The notes: generated from the letters alone by a model not told the origin. DNA of 64,000 nt from Streptomyces capillispiralis (GCF_007829875.1 NZ_VIWV01000001.1:4992501-5056500); one strand, 5' to 3'; shown: positions 7,651-16,642, counted from the first letter of the stretch. Translations and numbers: made by a program.

Positions 7651-7666
7651 AGTGGTCTATACCCCA
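7651..7666. promoter_or_regulatory. DasR-responsive element (dre)-like site
   Basis: AGTGGTCTATACCCCA matches the dre consensus AGTGGTCTAGACCACT at 13 of 16 positions. It lies about 52 bp upstream of the hexosaminidase start and 31 bp from the divergent DUF4429 start. DasR represses chitin/GlcNAc genes and is released by glucosamine-6-phosphate, which fits control of a chitobiose-splitting enzyme. Confidence 0.75.
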
Positions 7667-7717
7667 TCCTGCTTCCCTTGCGGAGCCACGGAGTTGACAG
7701 TTTTGAAGGGAGCGCGT

Positions 7718-9325
7718 GTGAGACGGCAACGACGGCACCACGGAACGACTCCCCGCACCGCCCGGCTGTTCGGGTCCCTGCTGCTGGTCATGGCGGCGGG
7801 TGCCTTCACCCTGGGGGCGGGCCCCGCCCCGGGCACGGACGCCGCCCCCGTCCCGCTGGACCGGGTGATCCCGGCCCCCGCCTCGGTGTCCCCGGGCGGA
7901 TCCCCGTACCGCATCACCGAGGACACCCGGATCCGGGTCGACGGCTCCCCCGAGGCCCGTCGCGTCGGCGCGTACCTCGCCGAGGTGCTGCGACCCGCCA
8001 CCGGCCACCCCCTGCCGGTCACCGAGCACGGCCGCGGCGGCATCCGGCTCCGCCTCGCCGACGGCCCGTACGGCGCGGAGGGCTACCGCCTCGACAGCGG
8101 CCGCTCCGGCGTCACCCTCACCGCCGCGAAGCCCGCCGGGCTCTTCCACGGCGTGCAGACCCTGCGCCAGCTGCTCCCGGCGGCCGTCGAGAAGGACTCC
8201 GTGCAGCCCGGCCCCTGGCTGGTGGCGGGCGGCACCATCGAGGACACCCCGCGCTACGGCTGGCGCGGCGCCATGCTCGACGTCTCCCGGCACTTCTTCT
8301 CCGTCGACGAGGTCAAGCGCTACATCGACCAGATCGCCCTCTACAAGCTCAACAAGCTGCACCTGCACCTCAGCGACGACCAGGGCTGGCGCATCGCCGT
8401 CGACTCCTGGCCGCGCCTGGCCACCCACGGCGGCTCCACCGAGGTCGGCGGCGGTCCCGGCGGGTACTACACCAAGGCCGACTACCGGGAGATCGTCCGC
8501 TACGCAGGCTCCCGCCACCTGGAGGTCGTCCCCGAGATCGACATGCCGGGCCACACCAACGCGGCCCTCGCCTCCTACGCCGACCTCAACTGCGACGGCG
8601 TGGCACCCCCGCTCTACACCGGCACCGCGGTCGGCTTCAGCTCGCTCTGCGTCGGCAAGGAGATCACGTACGACTTCGTGGACGACGTGGTGCGCGAGAT
8701 CGCCGCGCTCACGCCCGGCCGCTACCTGCACATCGGCGGCGACGAGGCGCACTCCACCCCGCACGAGGACTTCGTGAAGTTCATGGACCGGGTGCAGCCG
8801 ATCGTCGCCCGGTACGGGAAGACGGTCATCGGCTGGCACCAGCTCACCGGCGCCGACCCGGCGAAGGGCGCGCTCGCCCAGTACTGGGGGCTGGACCGCA
8901 CCAGCGGCGCGGAGAAGGAACAGGTCGCCGAGGCCGCGCGGAACGGCACCGGGCTCGTCCTCTCCCCGGCGGACCGGGCGTACCTCGACATGAAGTACGA
9001 CAAGGACACGCCGCTCGGGCTGTCCTGGGCGGGCCATGTCGAGGTGCGGCGGTCCTACGACTGGGACCCCGGGGCGTATCTGCCGGGCGTGCCGGAGTCC
9101 GCGGTGCGGGGCGTCGAGGCGCCGCTGTGGACGGAGACGCTGTCGGAGTCGGGGGAGCTGGAGTACATGGCCTTCCCCCGGCTGCCGGGGATCGCCGAGC
9201 TGGGCTGGTCACCGGCGGCCACGCACGACTGGGACGGCTACCGGGAGCGGCTCGCCGCGCAGGCGCCGCGGTGGGACGCGATGGGCGTGCGGTACTACAG
9301 GTCGCCGCAGGTGCCGTGGTCCTGA
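7718..9325 (+). CDS. Secreted beta-N-acetylhexosaminidase, GH20
   Basis: This 535-residue exported enzyme releases terminal GlcNAc/GalNAc from chitobiose and related glycans by substrate-assisted catalysis. A signal peptide (RRQRRHHG..., hydrophobic FGSLLLVMAAGAFTLGAG) precedes a GH20b N-domain and the catalytic barrel. The barrel carries GWRGAMLDVSRHFFS, HLHLSDDQGWR and the catalytic Asp-Glu pair in HIGGDEAH (about residues 338-345), then WTETLSE. The GTG at 7718 was chosen for the GAAGGGA ribosome site 6 nt upstream and the signal peptide it creates. It appears homologous to the S. coelicolor SCO2786 enzyme. Likely DasR-controlled, and it ends at a strong terminator facing desD. Confidence 0.95.
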   Translation: MRRQRRHHGTTPRTARLFGSLLLVMAAGAFTLGAGPAPGTDAAPVPLDRVIPAPASVSPGGSPYRITEDTRIRVDGSPEARRVGAYLAEVLRPATGHPLPVTEHGRGGIRLRLADGPYGAEGYRLDSGRSGVTLTAAKPAGLFHGVQTLRQLLPAAVEKDSVQPGPWLVAGGTIEDTPRYGWRGAMLDVSRHFFSVDEVKRYIDQIALYKLNKLHLHLSDDQGWRIAVDSWPRLATHGGSTEVGGGPGGYYTKADYREIVRYAGSRHLEVVPEIDMPGHTNAALASYADLNCDGVAPPLYTGTAVGFSSLCVGKEITYDFVDDVVREIAALTPGRYLHIGGDEAHSTPHEDFVKFMDRVQPIVARYGKTVIGWHQLTGADPAKGALAQYWGLDRTSGAEKEQVAEAARNGTGLVLSPADRAYLDMKYDKDTPLGLSWAGHVEVRRSYDWDPGAYLPGVPESAVRGVEAPLWTETLSESGELEYMAFPRLPGIAELGWSPAATHDWDGYRERLAAQAPRWDAMGVRYYRSPQVPWS

Positions 9326-9397
9326 CGGCCGCCGACCGGCCCCGGCGGTGCGGGGGCCGGTCGCCCGGTTCCCGCACCGGTAGGTGTGCGCACTGCT

Positions 9398-9436
9398 GAC
9401 GGGCGTCCCGGAGGACCGTACTCCGGGACGCCCGTC
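9398..9436. terminator. Bidirectional terminator between hexosaminidase and desD
   Basis: A perfect 16-bp stem (GACGGGCGTCCCGGAG and its complement) with a 7-nt loop, between convergent stops at 9325 and 9447. Confidence 0.85.
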
Positions 9437-9446
9437 CGTCGGTGGG

Positions 9447-11219
9447 TCAGAACTCCGCGAGGGGGTTCTTGAGGGTGCCGACCAGCTGGAGCGCGCCGGA
9501 CGGGTCGGCGAGGTCGACCATCTGCCGGTTGTCGCGCAGCTGGAGCCGGTTGAGGCAGGACAGCGCGAACTCCGGCGCGAAGATGTCGTACCGCTCGAAC
9601 TTGTCGGCGAGTTCGGGCACCGACGCCTGGTACTCGCGGGTGACCTCCGCGACCGTGCGCCAGAAGCCGTCCTCGTCGAGGATCCCCTCCCCGGCCAGGT
9701 CGGCGGCGAGGAAGCGGAAGAAGCAGTCGAAGACGTCCGTGAAGATCGACAGCAGCTTCTTGTCCTCCGGGACCTCCACGCGGATGCGGGCCACCTCCGG
9801 CGGCAGCACCGCGTCCGGGTCCATCACCGCGATCTCCTCGGCGATGTCCTTGTAGACCGCCCGCCGCACCACGCCGTCCTCCAGCACGAGGATCACGTTC
9901 TCCCCGTGCGGCATGTACACCAGGTCGTAGGCGTAGAAGCTGTGCAGCAGCGGGACGTAGTAGGCGCGCAGGTAGTGCCGCAGCCACTCGGCCGGGCCGA
10001 GTCCCGAACGCTCGATCAGCGCGCCCGCGAACGACCTGCCCTCGTGGTCGACGTGGACCAGCGACGCCATGGTGGCGAGCGTTTCGCCGTCCCCGAGCGA
10101 CGGGACCGGGCTCTCCCGCCACAGCGCCGCCAGCATCTTGCGGTACGGCGAGTAGCGGTCCGTCGCCCGCTCGTACTCCAGGTGCCGGTAGCCGACCGCC
10201 GCCCGCTCCCGGATGACCGACAGTCCCGTGGAGCGCAGCACCGGGTCGCCGGCGATGAGCCGCGCCAGCCAGTCGTTGATCGCCGGGGTGGCCTCCATGT
10301 AGGCGGCCGACAGGCCCCGCATGAAGCCCATGTTGAGGACGGACAGGGCCGTCTTCACGTAGTGCTTCTCCGGGTGCGACCGGTTGAAGAAGGTGCGGAT
10401 GGACTGCTGCGCCAGGTACTCGTCGTCGCCCTCGCCGAGGCAGACCAGGTGCCGGCGGGCCACCTCGGCGGCGAAGGTGACGGACAGCTTGTTCCACCAC
10501 TGCCAGGGGTGGACGGGGATGAACAGGTAGTCGGCGGGGTCGAGGTCCTGCTCGCGCAGCACGCCGTGGAACCGTTCGACGGTCTCCGCGCCCAGCTCGT
10601 CCCGCAGGAACGACTCGTACTCGATGCCCGCGCCCGCGGTGAACGCGGCCCGTGAGCGGTGCGCGGCCAGCCACACCAGCTTCACCGGGTTCGCCGTCTC
10701 CGGCGCGTAGGCCAGGTACTCGTGGACGCCGAAGCCCAGCCGGCCGTTGTTGGCGACGAAGCAGGGGTGGCCCTCGGTCATCCCCGTCTCGATCGCCTGG
10801 AAGCCGGCGTCGGCCAGCTCCGCCACCGGGACCTGCGGCTTGGTCAGCTTGTAGCACGTGCCGGAGAGGGTGGAGGAGATCTCCTCCAGGTACACCGGCA
10901 GGATCTCCTCGCTCAGCCCCAGCGACTTCTGGAACTCGATGAAGAAGTCCAGCGCCGCGAGCGGCAGTTCGGCGTCGTCGCGGTGGCGGGTGATCGAGTC
11001 GGCGTCGACCTGCCAGTGGTCGAGCGCCCGGCGGGTCGCCGTGAAGGCGTACCGGGTCAGGCCGTCGTCGCTGGTGACGACGTACCCGCCGTCACCGGTG
11101 GCCTCCGGCGCGATGAGCCGCTCGTGGGCGAACTCGGCGAGTGCCTTGCGGATCAGCAGGCGGTTGGCCCGCGCCCAGCGGTGGGGGGAGAGGTGCGCCA
11201 CGGCGTCGGACAGGGTCAT
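9447..11219 (-). CDS. desD: DesD, NRPS-independent siderophore synthetase (desferrioxamine E assembly)
   Basis: This 590-residue IucA/IucC-family enzyme uses ATP to join three N-hydroxy-N-succinylcadaverine units and close them into desferrioxamine E, or the linear B form. Family blocks visible are EGHPCFVANNGRLGFGVHEY (ATP-site region, about residue 150), FIPVHPWQWWNKL (about 235), SIRTFFNRSHPEKHYVKTAL (about 270-290) and YMPHGENVILVLEDG (about 440). Its ATG overlaps the desC stop (ATGA at 11216-11219), showing translational coupling as the last gene of desABCD. Transcription should start at the iron box before desA. Confidence 0.96.
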   Translation of the reverse strand: MTLSDAVAHLSPHRWARANRLLIRKALAEFAHERLIAPEATGDGGYVVTSDDGLTRYAFTATRRALDHWQVDADSITRHRDDAELPLAALDFFIEFQKSLGLSEEILPVYLEEISSTLSGTCYKLTKPQVPVAELADAGFQAIETGMTEGHPCFVANNGRLGFGVHEYLAYAPETANPVKLVWLAAHRSRAAFTAGAGIEYESFLRDELGAETVERFHGVLREQDLDPADYLFIPVHPWQWWNKLSVTFAAEVARRHLVCLGEGDDEYLAQQSIRTFFNRSHPEKHYVKTALSVLNMGFMRGLSAAYMEATPAINDWLARLIAGDPVLRSTGLSVIRERAAVGYRHLEYERATDRYSPYRKMLAALWRESPVPSLGDGETLATMASLVHVDHEGRSFAGALIERSGLGPAEWLRHYLRAYYVPLLHSFYAYDLVYMPHGENVILVLEDGVVRRAVYKDIAEEIAVMDPDAVLPPEVARIRVEVPEDKKLLSIFTDVFDCFFRFLAADLAGEGILDEDGFWRTVAEVTREYQASVPELADKFERYDIFAPEFALSCLNRLQLRDNRQMVDLADPSGALQLVGTLKNPLAEF

Positions 11220-11755
11220 ACGGCAACTCCTCGTGCGGCCAGGAACTGTGCGCGGGTGCAGAAACTGAGCAGCGCGCGCTTCTCCGGCTTGTCGATCTCG
11301 CGCACCGCCTCGAAGCCGACGGCCTCGTTGAGCGCGTGCACGGCCTTGTTGGTCACGTCCGGCTCGACCACGACCCGCCGGGTGCGCGGGTCGGCGAACA
11401 GCTCCTCCATCACGGCGGTGATGACGGCCCGGGTGAAACCGTGGACCGGCCGGTCGGTGGGGGCGACCAGGAAGTGCATGCCGACGTCGCCGGGCTCGGG
11501 GTCGTACAGGCCGACCAGCTCGACGTACCGGGGGTCGTACTTCTCCATCAGGAACGCCGGTTCGCCGTCGTGCAGGCCCAGGTAGGCGTGGTGGTGCTCA
11601 TGGGCGGCGATGCGCAGGTACTCGCGCTCGACGTCCCGCAGTCCCGCGTCCTGCATCATCCAGAACGCCGCCTTGGGGTCGGTGACCCAGCGGTGCAGCA
11701 GCTCGGCGTCCCTGAGCGGGTCGAGCGGGCGTACGGTGAAGGTGCCGATGCTCAT
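11216..11755 (-). CDS. desC: DesC, acyl-CoA-dependent N-hydroxycadaverine acyltransferase
   Basis: This 179-residue GNAT-fold enzyme of the siderophore type transfers succinyl or acetyl from CoA to N-hydroxycadaverine, making the hydroxamate monomer used by DesD. Sequence marks are RPLDPLRDAELLHRWVTDP at the N-terminus, the HHHAYLGLHDGEPAFLMEKYDP segment, GMHFLVAPTDRPVHGFTRAV, and RRVVVEPDVTNKAVHALNEAVGF, the acyl-CoA-binding end of the fold. The ATG at 11755 overlaps the desB stop (ATGA) and the gene overlaps desD in the same way. It sits in the four-gene iron-regulated operon. Confidence 0.95.
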   Translation of the reverse strand: MSIGTFTVRPLDPLRDAELLHRWVTDPKAAFWMMQDAGLRDVEREYLRIAAHEHHHAYLGLHDGEPAFLMEKYDPRYVELVGLYDPEPGDVGMHFLVAPTDRPVHGFTRAVITAVMEELFADPRTRRVVVEPDVTNKAVHALNEAVGFEAVREIDKPEKRALLSFCTRAQFLAARGVAV

Positions 11756-13044
11756 ACGGCGAACTCCTGGAACGCGATGGCCTTCTCGACCGGGTAGTAC
11801 TCGGTGCCGAGCAGCTCGCGGATGATGGACGCGTTCCGGTACGGCCCCATGCCCAGGTCGGGGCTGGTGATGCTGTGCGTGTGGACGCCGGCGTTCTGCA
11901 GGAAGATTCCGCGGCCGGTGACGTCGATGGCGTAGTTGCGGCCGATGTCGAAGCGGCCGTGGCCGTCGAAGCGGAGCCGGTCGCGGACCGGGTCCAGGAA
12001 GGCCGGAGGCTCGTAGTGGTAGCCGGTGGCCAGCACCAGGCCCTCGGTGCGGATCTCGAAGTCCTTGTCCTGCTCGTCCTGGTGGAAGGCGAGCGTGTAG
12101 CCGCCGTCCTCGTACCGTGCGCCGGTCAGCGAGGAGTTGGTGAGCAGCCGGGTCGGCACCGGGCGGTCGCCGCTCGTCACGTTCTTCTGGTACAGCAGGT
12201 CGAAGATCGCGTCGATCAGCTCCGAGTTGATGCCCTTGAACAGGCCCTTCTGCTGCTTCTCCAGCCGGTAGCGGGTCTCCTCGGGCAGCGCGCGGAAGTA
12301 GTCGATGTAGTCCGGGGACGTCATCTCCAGGGTCAGCTTGGTGTACTCCAGCGGGAAGAACCGCGGGGAGCGGGTGACCCAGTTGAGCCGGTAGCCGTGG
12401 ACGTCGATCTCGGAGAGCAGTTCGTAGTAGATCTCGGCGGCGCTCTGCCCGCTGCCGACGATCGTGATCGACTCCTTCTCCAGCAGCTCCGCCTTGCGGT
12501 GCGTGTACTGCGCGTTGTGGAAGAGGCCGCCGTCCAGGCCGCGGCACGGCTCGGGCACGAACGGCACGGTGCCGGTGCCGAGCACCAGGTGCCGGGCCCG
12601 GTACGTGCCACCGGCCGCCGTCGCCACGACGTACAGCCCGTCGCCCTCGTCGTACGTCACCCCGGTGACCGTCGTGCCGAAGCGGATGCTGGTCAGCTGC
12701 TCGGCGGCCCAGCGGCAGTAGTCGTCGTACTCGACGCGCAGCGGGTAGAAGTTCTCGCGGATGTAGAACGAGTACAGCCGGCCCTTCTGCTTGAGGTAGT
12801 TGAGGAAGGAGTACGGCGACGTCGGGTCGGCGAGGGTGACCAGGTCCGACATGAACGGCGTCTGGAGGTGGGCGCCGTCGAGGAACATCCCGGCGTGCCA
12901 CTCGAAGTGCGGTTTGGACTCCAGGAAGACGCCGTTCAGCTCGTCGATGGGCTCGGTGAGACAGGCGAGGCCGAGGTTGAACGGGCCGAGCCCGATGCCC
13001 ACGAAGTCGTAGGTCTCTTCCGTGGTGTCAGCAAGCGCGGTCAA
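11752..13044 (-). CDS. desB: DesB, FAD/NADPH-dependent cadaverine N-monooxygenase
   Basis: This 430-residue enzyme N-hydroxylates cadaverine, the second step of desferrioxamine biosynthesis, and belongs to the lysine/ornithine N-monooxygenase family. The FAD site is near the N-terminus, YDFVGIGLGPFNLGLACL (residues about 12-29). The NADPH-binding Rossmann motif IVGSGQSAAEIYYELL lies at about 190, and the C-terminal ATGYHYEPPAFLDPV and DLGMGPYRNASIIRELLG blocks are typical. The start overlaps the desA stop by 17 bp and the end overlaps desC by 4 bp, so the four des genes are tightly coupled. Confidence 0.96.
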   Translation of the reverse strand: MTALADTTEETYDFVGIGLGPFNLGLACLTEPIDELNGVFLESKPHFEWHAGMFLDGAHLQTPFMSDLVTLADPTSPYSFLNYLKQKGRLYSFYIRENFYPLRVEYDDYCRWAAEQLTSIRFGTTVTGVTYDEGDGLYVVATAAGGTYRARHLVLGTGTVPFVPEPCRGLDGGLFHNAQYTHRKAELLEKESITIVGSGQSAAEIYYELLSEIDVHGYRLNWVTRSPRFFPLEYTKLTLEMTSPDYIDYFRALPEETRYRLEKQQKGLFKGINSELIDAIFDLLYQKNVTSGDRPVPTRLLTNSSLTGARYEDGGYTLAFHQDEQDKDFEIRTEGLVLATGYHYEPPAFLDPVRDRLRFDGHGRFDIGRNYAIDVTGRGIFLQNAGVHTHSITSPDLGMGPYRNASIIRELLGTEYYPVEKAIAFQEFAV

Positions 13045-14470
13045 GGGACTCTCCCAGGTACTGCTCGGCGTGGCCGGCGATCAGGTCGAGGACGGCGGCG
13101 ATGTCGGCCGTCGTGGTCTCGGGGTTCAGCAGGGTGAACTTCAGGTAGTGGCGTCCGCCGACCTTGGTGCCCGCGACGACCGCGTCACCGGAGGCGAACA
13201 GGGCCTTGCGGGCGTAGAGGTTGGCCCGGTCGATCTCGGCGGGGTCGGTCACGGACGCCGGGATGTAGCGGAAGACCAGGGTGGACAGGGACGGCTCGAC
13301 CACCACGTCGTAGCGGGGGTCGGCGGCCAGCAGCTTCCAGCCCTCGGCGGCCAGCTCGCAGACCTCGTCGAAGAGCTGCCCGATGCCGTCGGCGCCCATC
13401 ACGCGCAGCGTCATCCACAGCTTGAGCGCGTCGAAACGGCGGGTGGTCTGCAGGGACTTGTCGACCTGGTTGGGGATGCGCTCCTGCACCATCCGGCGCG
13501 GGTTGAGGTACTCCGCGTGGTAGGTGGCGTGCCGCAGCGTGGCCGCGTCGCGGACCAGCACGGCCGAGGAACTGACCGGCTGGAAGAAGGACTTGTGGTA
13601 GTCGACGGTGACGGAGTCGGCGCGCTCGATGCCGTCGACGCGGTCCCGGTACTTCAGCGAGGCGAGCAGTCCGCAGCCGTAGGCGGCGTCCACGTGCATC
13701 CACGCGCCGAACCGCTCGCACAGCTCGGCGATCTCGGGCAGCGGGTCGATGGAGCCGAAGTCGGTGGTGCCGGCGGTGGCGACGACGGCCATGGGGACCA
13801 GGCCCGCCTCGGCGCAGCGCTCCAGCTCGCGGGCGAGGGCGACGGTCTGCAGCCGCTTGTCGTGGTCGACGGGGATCGCCACCACGGCGTCCGGTCCGAG
13901 GCCGAGCAGTTTCGCGGACTTCTTCACGCTGAAGTGGCTCACCTCGGAGGCGAAGACGCGCAGTTGCGCCAGGTCCTCGCTCTTGGCCTCCTCACGGGCG
14001 AGCAGCAGCGCCTGGAGGTTGGACTGGGTCCCGCCGGAGGTGAACACGCCGTCGGCGGCCGGGCCGAGGCCGATGCGGGCCGTCGTCCAGTCGATCAGTT
14101 TCCGCTCGATGAGGGTGCCGCCGGCCGACTGGTCCCAGGTGTCCAGGGAGGAGTTGACGGCGGAGAGCACCGCCTCGCCGAGCACCGCCGGGATGACGAC
14201 GGGGCAGTTGAGGTGGGCGAGGTAGCGGGGGTGGTGGAAGTAGACCGCGTCGCGGAGGTAGACCTCCTCCAGCTCGTCCAGGGCGGCGGTGGTGTCGCCG
14301 AGCGGCCGGTCGAGGTCGATCGCGTCGATCAGGGGAGTGAGGGAGTCGACCGTGACGCCGGTGAACGGCCGGTCGGTGGTGGCGAGTTTGGCGGCCACCC
14401 GCTCGACTCCTTCGGTCACCGAGCGGCGGTACCGCTCCGCGGTGGTGTCGTTGAGCAGGTGCGAGCGCAT
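13028..14470 (-). CDS. desA: DesA, PLP-dependent lysine decarboxylase
   Basis: This 480-residue group II amino-acid decarboxylase makes cadaverine from L-lysine for desferrioxamine. Visible are GVFTSGGTQSNLQALLLARE (cofactor phosphate region, about residue 150), WMHVDAAYGCGLLASLKY (Asp contacting the PLP ring, about 255) and SVTVDYHKSFFQPVSSSAVLV with the PLP lysine in DYHKSFFQP (about 300). It is the first gene of desABCD. The ATG at 14470 is preceded by a GGAGGACC ribosome site, and the iron box is 62 bp upstream. Confidence 0.96.
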   Translation of the reverse strand: MRSHLLNDTTAERYRRSVTEGVERVAAKLATTDRPFTGVTVDSLTPLIDAIDLDRPLGDTTAALDELEEVYLRDAVYFHHPRYLAHLNCPVVIPAVLGEAVLSAVNSSLDTWDQSAGGTLIERKLIDWTTARIGLGPAADGVFTSGGTQSNLQALLLAREEAKSEDLAQLRVFASEVSHFSVKKSAKLLGLGPDAVVAIPVDHDKRLQTVALARELERCAEAGLVPMAVVATAGTTDFGSIDPLPEIAELCERFGAWMHVDAAYGCGLLASLKYRDRVDGIERADSVTVDYHKSFFQPVSSSAVLVRDAATLRHATYHAEYLNPRRMVQERIPNQVDKSLQTTRRFDALKLWMTLRVMGADGIGQLFDEVCELAAEGWKLLAADPRYDVVVEPSLSTLVFRYIPASVTDPAEIDRANLYARKALFASGDAVVAGTKVGGRHYLKFTLLNPETTTADIAAVLDLIAGHAEQYLGESLDRAC

Positions 14471-14525
14471 GGGGGGTCCTCCGGTGGGGACGGTCCGGTG
14501 CGGGGCGGGGAGCGGACCCGCCGTG

Positions 14526-14556
14526 CGTTACTTAGGTTAGCCTAACCTAAGTAACG
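14526..14556. promoter_or_regulatory. Iron box inside a 31-bp perfect palindrome upstream of desA
   Basis: The 19-bp core TTAGGTTAGCCTAACCTAA (14532-14550) closely matches the DmdR1/IdeR iron-box consensus. Symmetry extends outwards to CGTTAC/GTAACG, giving 15 bp either side of a central C. An iron-loaded DtxR-family repressor should bind here and shut off desABCD in iron sufficiency. Confidence 0.92.
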
Positions 14557-14630
14557 TGGCTCGGGTCCTGCCCCCTTCGTGACGGTGATCACTCCGGGGT
14601 CAGGGGGGACGGGGTGAACCGCGGTCGGTC

Positions 14631-15494
14631 TCACGCCTGTTCGCGCAGCTGCTCCTCGGTCATCCCGTGGCGCCAGTAGCCCACGAACGTCACGCGCCGG
14701 CGGTCGATGCCGCGCTCGCCCACGAAGTGCCGCCGCAGCCGCTTCACACAGCCGGACTCGCCGGCGATCCAGACGTACGGGCGTCCGTCGGTGGGGAGTT
14801 CGGCGGCGCGGACGGTGTCCAGGGCCATGGGGGAGCCCTGGTCGGAGCCGTTCCGGACGAACCAGGTGATCTCGGCGTCGGCCGCCGTGGTCAGGTCGTG
14901 GACGTCCCCGGCGTGCGGCACCTCCAGCCAGACCCGGGCGCGGGTGCCGGCCGGCAGGGCCTCCAGCACGGCCTCGGTGGCGGGCAGGGCGGTCTCGTCG
15001 GCCCAGATCAGGACGGGATCGGCGTCCTCGGGCGGACGGAAGCGGATCGCGCGGTTGTCGGCGACCGCGGGCCCGAGCAGCAGCACCCGGTCACCGGTGG
15101 CGGCCCGCGCCGCCCAGCGTGAGGCCGGGCCGGCCTCCAGGGAGGTGCCGGGGCCGATGCCGTGCAGCACGAAATCGATGTCGATCTCCGTGGTGCGCCC
15201 CTCGGCGTCCGCGCGCAGGCTCCGCAGCGTGTACGAGCGCATCACCGCCCGTACGTCGTCGGGCAGTTCGCGCCAGCCCTGCCACCAGGAGTCCCCGAGG
15301 TGCACCGGCACGACCGGCTCGCTCCGGCCCGGCTGCGGCAGGAACAGCGTCAGGGACTGGTCCAGCCCCCCGGAGCGGAACTCCCGGAGTTCGGGTCCCG
15401 TGAAGGTGACCCGGACGAGGGACGGGCCGAGCCGCCTCGTCCCTGCGACCCGGAGGGAGAAGAAGCGGAACGGGGCGGCTACGGCGGTGGTCAC
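14631..15494 (-). CDS. desF: DesF, siderophore-interacting protein (ferric-siderophore reductase, FAD/NAD(P)H)
   Basis: This 287-residue ViuB/SIP-family flavoprotein probably releases iron from imported ferrioxamine by reduction in the cytoplasm. N-terminal FAD-binding beta-barrel: FRFFSLRVAGTRRLGPSLVRVTF, then MRSYTLRSLRADAEGRTTEIDIDFVLHG, with RSYTLR as the flavin motif (about residue 85). C-terminal NAD(P) domain: DPVLIWADETALPATEAVLEALP and YVWIAGESGCVKRLRRHF. The GTG at 15494 was chosen because GGAG lies 9 nt upstream and the protein starts conventionally there. It is 29 bp after desE, in the same transcription unit. Confidence 0.9.
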   Translation of the reverse strand: MTTAVAAPFRFFSLRVAGTRRLGPSLVRVTFTGPELREFRSGGLDQSLTLFLPQPGRSEPVVPVHLGDSWWQGWRELPDDVRAVMRSYTLRSLRADAEGRTTEIDIDFVLHGIGPGTSLEAGPASRWAARAATGDRVLLLGPAVADNRAIRFRPPEDADPVLIWADETALPATEAVLEALPAGTRARVWLEVPHAGDVHDLTTAADAEITWFVRNGSDQGSPMALDTVRAAELPTDGRPYVWIAGESGCVKRLRRHFVGERGIDRRRVTFVGYWRHGMTEEQLREQA

Positions 15495-15523
15495 GGCGGG
15501 GCTCCGGAGCGCGGGGGTGGCGG

Positions 15524-16573
15524 TCAGCTGACCTTCTTGGCCTTCTCGATGGCCTCGGCGAGGTTGTCGAGCAGCGGGGTGCACTTGTCGTAGGACAGGA
15601 TCGGCTCGGGGGAGCGGGAGATGACCTGGCCGGCCTTGACCGCGGGGAGCTTCTTCCAGGTCGCCTCGGTGACGTCGGCGGGCTGGATGGTCGAGGCGCG
15701 GTCGTCCATGATGATGACGTCGGCCGGGTACTTGTCGACGTTCTCCCAGCTCAGGGTCTCGAACCAGCCGCCGGTGGCCTTCTTGGCCGACTCGGGGGGC
15801 TCGACGAGGTTCACCCCGAGGGCCTTGAAGTACTCCAGGTCGACGGAGTAGTTCGAGCCGGAGACGTAGAAGACGTCCGGGGCGGCGGAGCCCGCCAGCA
15901 CCTTGATCTCCGGCCGGGCCTTGGCGGCCTTGCGCAGCCGCTCGGCGGCGGCCTCGAACCTCTTCTTCGCCTCGACGACCTTCGCCGCCTTCATGTCCGC
16001 GCCCAGCGACTCGGCGAGTTCGGCCATGCGCCGCAGCGGCTCCGGCATCTGACGGTCGTAGACGGAGACGGCCACGCTCGGAGCGAGCTTGGCGATCTTG
16101 TCCTTGGAGGCCTCCGGGACGTACCAGAGCGTCCCGGCGTCGTCGAACGTCGTGCTGATGAGCACCTCGGGCTGGAAGGCCGCGTACTGCTCGACGTTGA
16201 AGCTGTCGAACTTGTTGCCGAAGATCGTCAGCTTGCTGACGTCCATGTCGCCGGCCTGGACGTCGGCCTTGCCGTCCGTGGTCCTGGTGGGCCCGAAGAC
16301 GCCCTCCACCTCGATGCCGTAGTCGTGCAGCGCGGCGGCGACACCGGTGAACGCGACGATCCGCGTCGGCACCTTGTCGAGCTTCACGGTGGTGCCGCGG
16401 TCGTCCTTGAAGGACCACGGGCCGGACGCGGCCGCGCCGTCCCCCGCCGCGTCCGAACCGCCGCCGCTCGCGTCGTCGTTGCCGCAGGCGGTGAGCACGG
16501 CGCCGAGTCCGAGGGCGCCGCCGGCGGCGAGCAGTCCCCGGCGGGAGAAGCGGGCGGTGGTGGAGTGCGACAT
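15524..16573 (-). CDS. desE: DesE, ferrioxamine-binding lipoprotein of an ABC importer
   Basis: This 349-residue extracellular solute-binding protein captures ferric desferrioxamines. The N-terminus has twin arginines (SRRGLLAAGG) and a lipobox LTAC with the lipid-bearing Cys at residue 30, suggesting Tat export and lipidation. A Gly/Ser/Ala linker is followed by the class III periplasmic-binding fold: RIVAFTGVAAALHDYGIEVEG, QPEVLISTTFDDAGTLWYV and PADVIIMDDRAS. An iron box sits 51 bp before the start. No importer permease or ATPase lies in the window, so it must work with components encoded elsewhere. Confidence 0.95.
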   Translation of the reverse strand: MSHSTTARFSRRGLLAAGGALGLGAVLTACGNDDASGGGSDAAGDGAAASGPWSFKDDRGTTVKLDKVPTRIVAFTGVAAALHDYGIEVEGVFGPTRTTDGKADVQAGDMDVSKLTIFGNKFDSFNVEQYAAFQPEVLISTTFDDAGTLWYVPEASKDKIAKLAPSVAVSVYDRQMPEPLRRMAELAESLGADMKAAKVVEAKKRFEAAAERLRKAAKARPEIKVLAGSAAPDVFYVSGSNYSVDLEYFKALGVNLVEPPESAKKATGGWFETLSWENVDKYPADVIIMDDRASTIQPADVTEATWKKLPAVKAGQVISRSPEPILSYDKCTPLLDNLAEAIEKAKKVS

Positions 16574-16623
16574 GGGAGGGTCTGCTTTCGTGCGTACGGA
16601 GCGGGCCTTGGCTGGAATCAGGC

Positions 16624-16642
16624 TTAGGTTAGCCTAACCTCA
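16624..16642. promoter_or_regulatory. Iron box upstream of desE
   Basis: TTAGGTTAGCCTAACCTCA shares 17 of 19 bases with the desA iron box and should bind the same DmdR/IdeR-type repressor. It lies in the divergent region shared with a small membrane-protein gene at 16736. Confidence 0.88.
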
